Origin: Ruminococcaceae bacterium UBA1734
Lineage (GTDB): Bacteria > Bacillota > Clostridia > Oscillospirales > Acutalibacteraceae
Direction: 5' to 3'
Assembly: GCA_002315765.1 (NCBI GenBank)
Contig: DCIE01000056.1
Span: 1 to 13,543 of the forward strand
DNA length: 13,543 nucleotides
Shown here: one piece after another, positions 13,461 to 13,543 of the stretch
Position numbering within the stretch: the stretch's first letter is position 1
Layout of the letters: each line of letters opens with the position of its first letter
The notes under the pieces: model-generated
Databases searched by the model: none
What the model saw: the letters and a program-made list of their open reading frames with translations, nothing else
Told to the model about the DNA's origin: nothing
Translations under genes and position numbers: made by a program

Positions 13461-13543
13461 ATGAAAAACAAAAGACACTTTAAACTATTATCTTTATTCC
13501 TTACGGTAGTATTGATAGTATGCTCTGTGCCGGCATTTTCGGT
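13461..13543 (+). CDS. N-terminus of a secreted protein (partial, runs off the window)
   Basis: The ATG follows a perfect TTAGGAGGT ribosome binding site (13446-13454) at 6 bases. The 27 visible codons make a classical signal peptide: basic n-region KNKRHFK, hydrophobic core LLSLFLTVVLIV, and a c-region CSVPAFS suited to signal peptidase I. LIVC is a poor lipobox because valine precedes the cysteine, so a lipoprotein is less likely. Nothing of the mature protein is visible, so no function can be given. Confidence 0.75.
   Translation, partial: MKNKRHFKLLSLFLTVVLIVCSVPAFS

Noticed and set aside
1..13543. Defence system, CRISPR array, prophage or integrated element.
   Set aside because: No regularly spaced repeats, integrase, transposase, nuclease or phage genes are present; gene content is mainly housekeeping, with ordinary composition outside the dispersed repeats.

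Overview
The window looks like chromosome from an AT-rich, probably spore-forming Clostridia bacterium (Oscillospiraceae/Ruminococcaceae-like gut Firmicute). The reasons are strong AGGAGG-type ribosome binding sites, several TTG starts, an ECF-type thiamine transporter under a TPP riboswitch, a SpoIID-family protein, a murA / metallo-hydrolase / rlmH cluster, and a GC-richer dispersed repeat of a kind I associate with this group. The assignment is an inference from gene content; there is no 16S or other marker gene here. No phage, plasmid, transposase, CRISPR, tRNA or rRNA feature was found.

Layout. 1-49 is the end of a dispersed repeat. 108-1499 is a thiamine salvage operon: promoter, TPP riboswitch with terminator, thiT (uptake) and a thiamine pyrophosphokinase gene (conversion to TPP), closed by a terminator shared with the convergent neighbour. 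1497-4194 (minus) is a housekeeping operon: promoter, murA, a YycJ/WalJ-like metallo-beta-lactamase-fold hydrolase, and rlmH. 4225-5049 (minus) is an unrecognised multi-pass membrane protein, divergent from a SpoIID/LytB-domain protein (5089-6027, plus). 6028-8707 (minus) holds a DUF1846 protein followed by a CPA2-type cation:proton antiporter, with a clear promoter upstream.

8708-9260 is the most intriguing stretch. It has no ordinary gene, yet it contains a perfect-consensus sigma-A promoter (8855-8883) and a strong intrinsic terminator (9151-9187) delimiting a transcript of about 300 nt that matches no RNA family I can recognise. It carries an 11-codon mini-ORF with its ribosome binding site in a hairpin, a duplicated 8-nt motif, and two minimal start-X-stop ORFs. 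A separate promoter with an ArgR-type operator then drives argG and argH (9261-11916), the last two steps of arginine synthesis.

11955-13030 (minus) is a two-gene unit: a DivIVA-like coiled-coil protein translationally coupled to a class I (Fe-S) fumarase/tartrate dehydratase beta subunit, with no alpha subunit beside it. 13151-13300 is a longer, rearranged copy of the repeat seen at position 1. It is followed by a promoter and the first 27 codons of a secreted protein that runs off the window.
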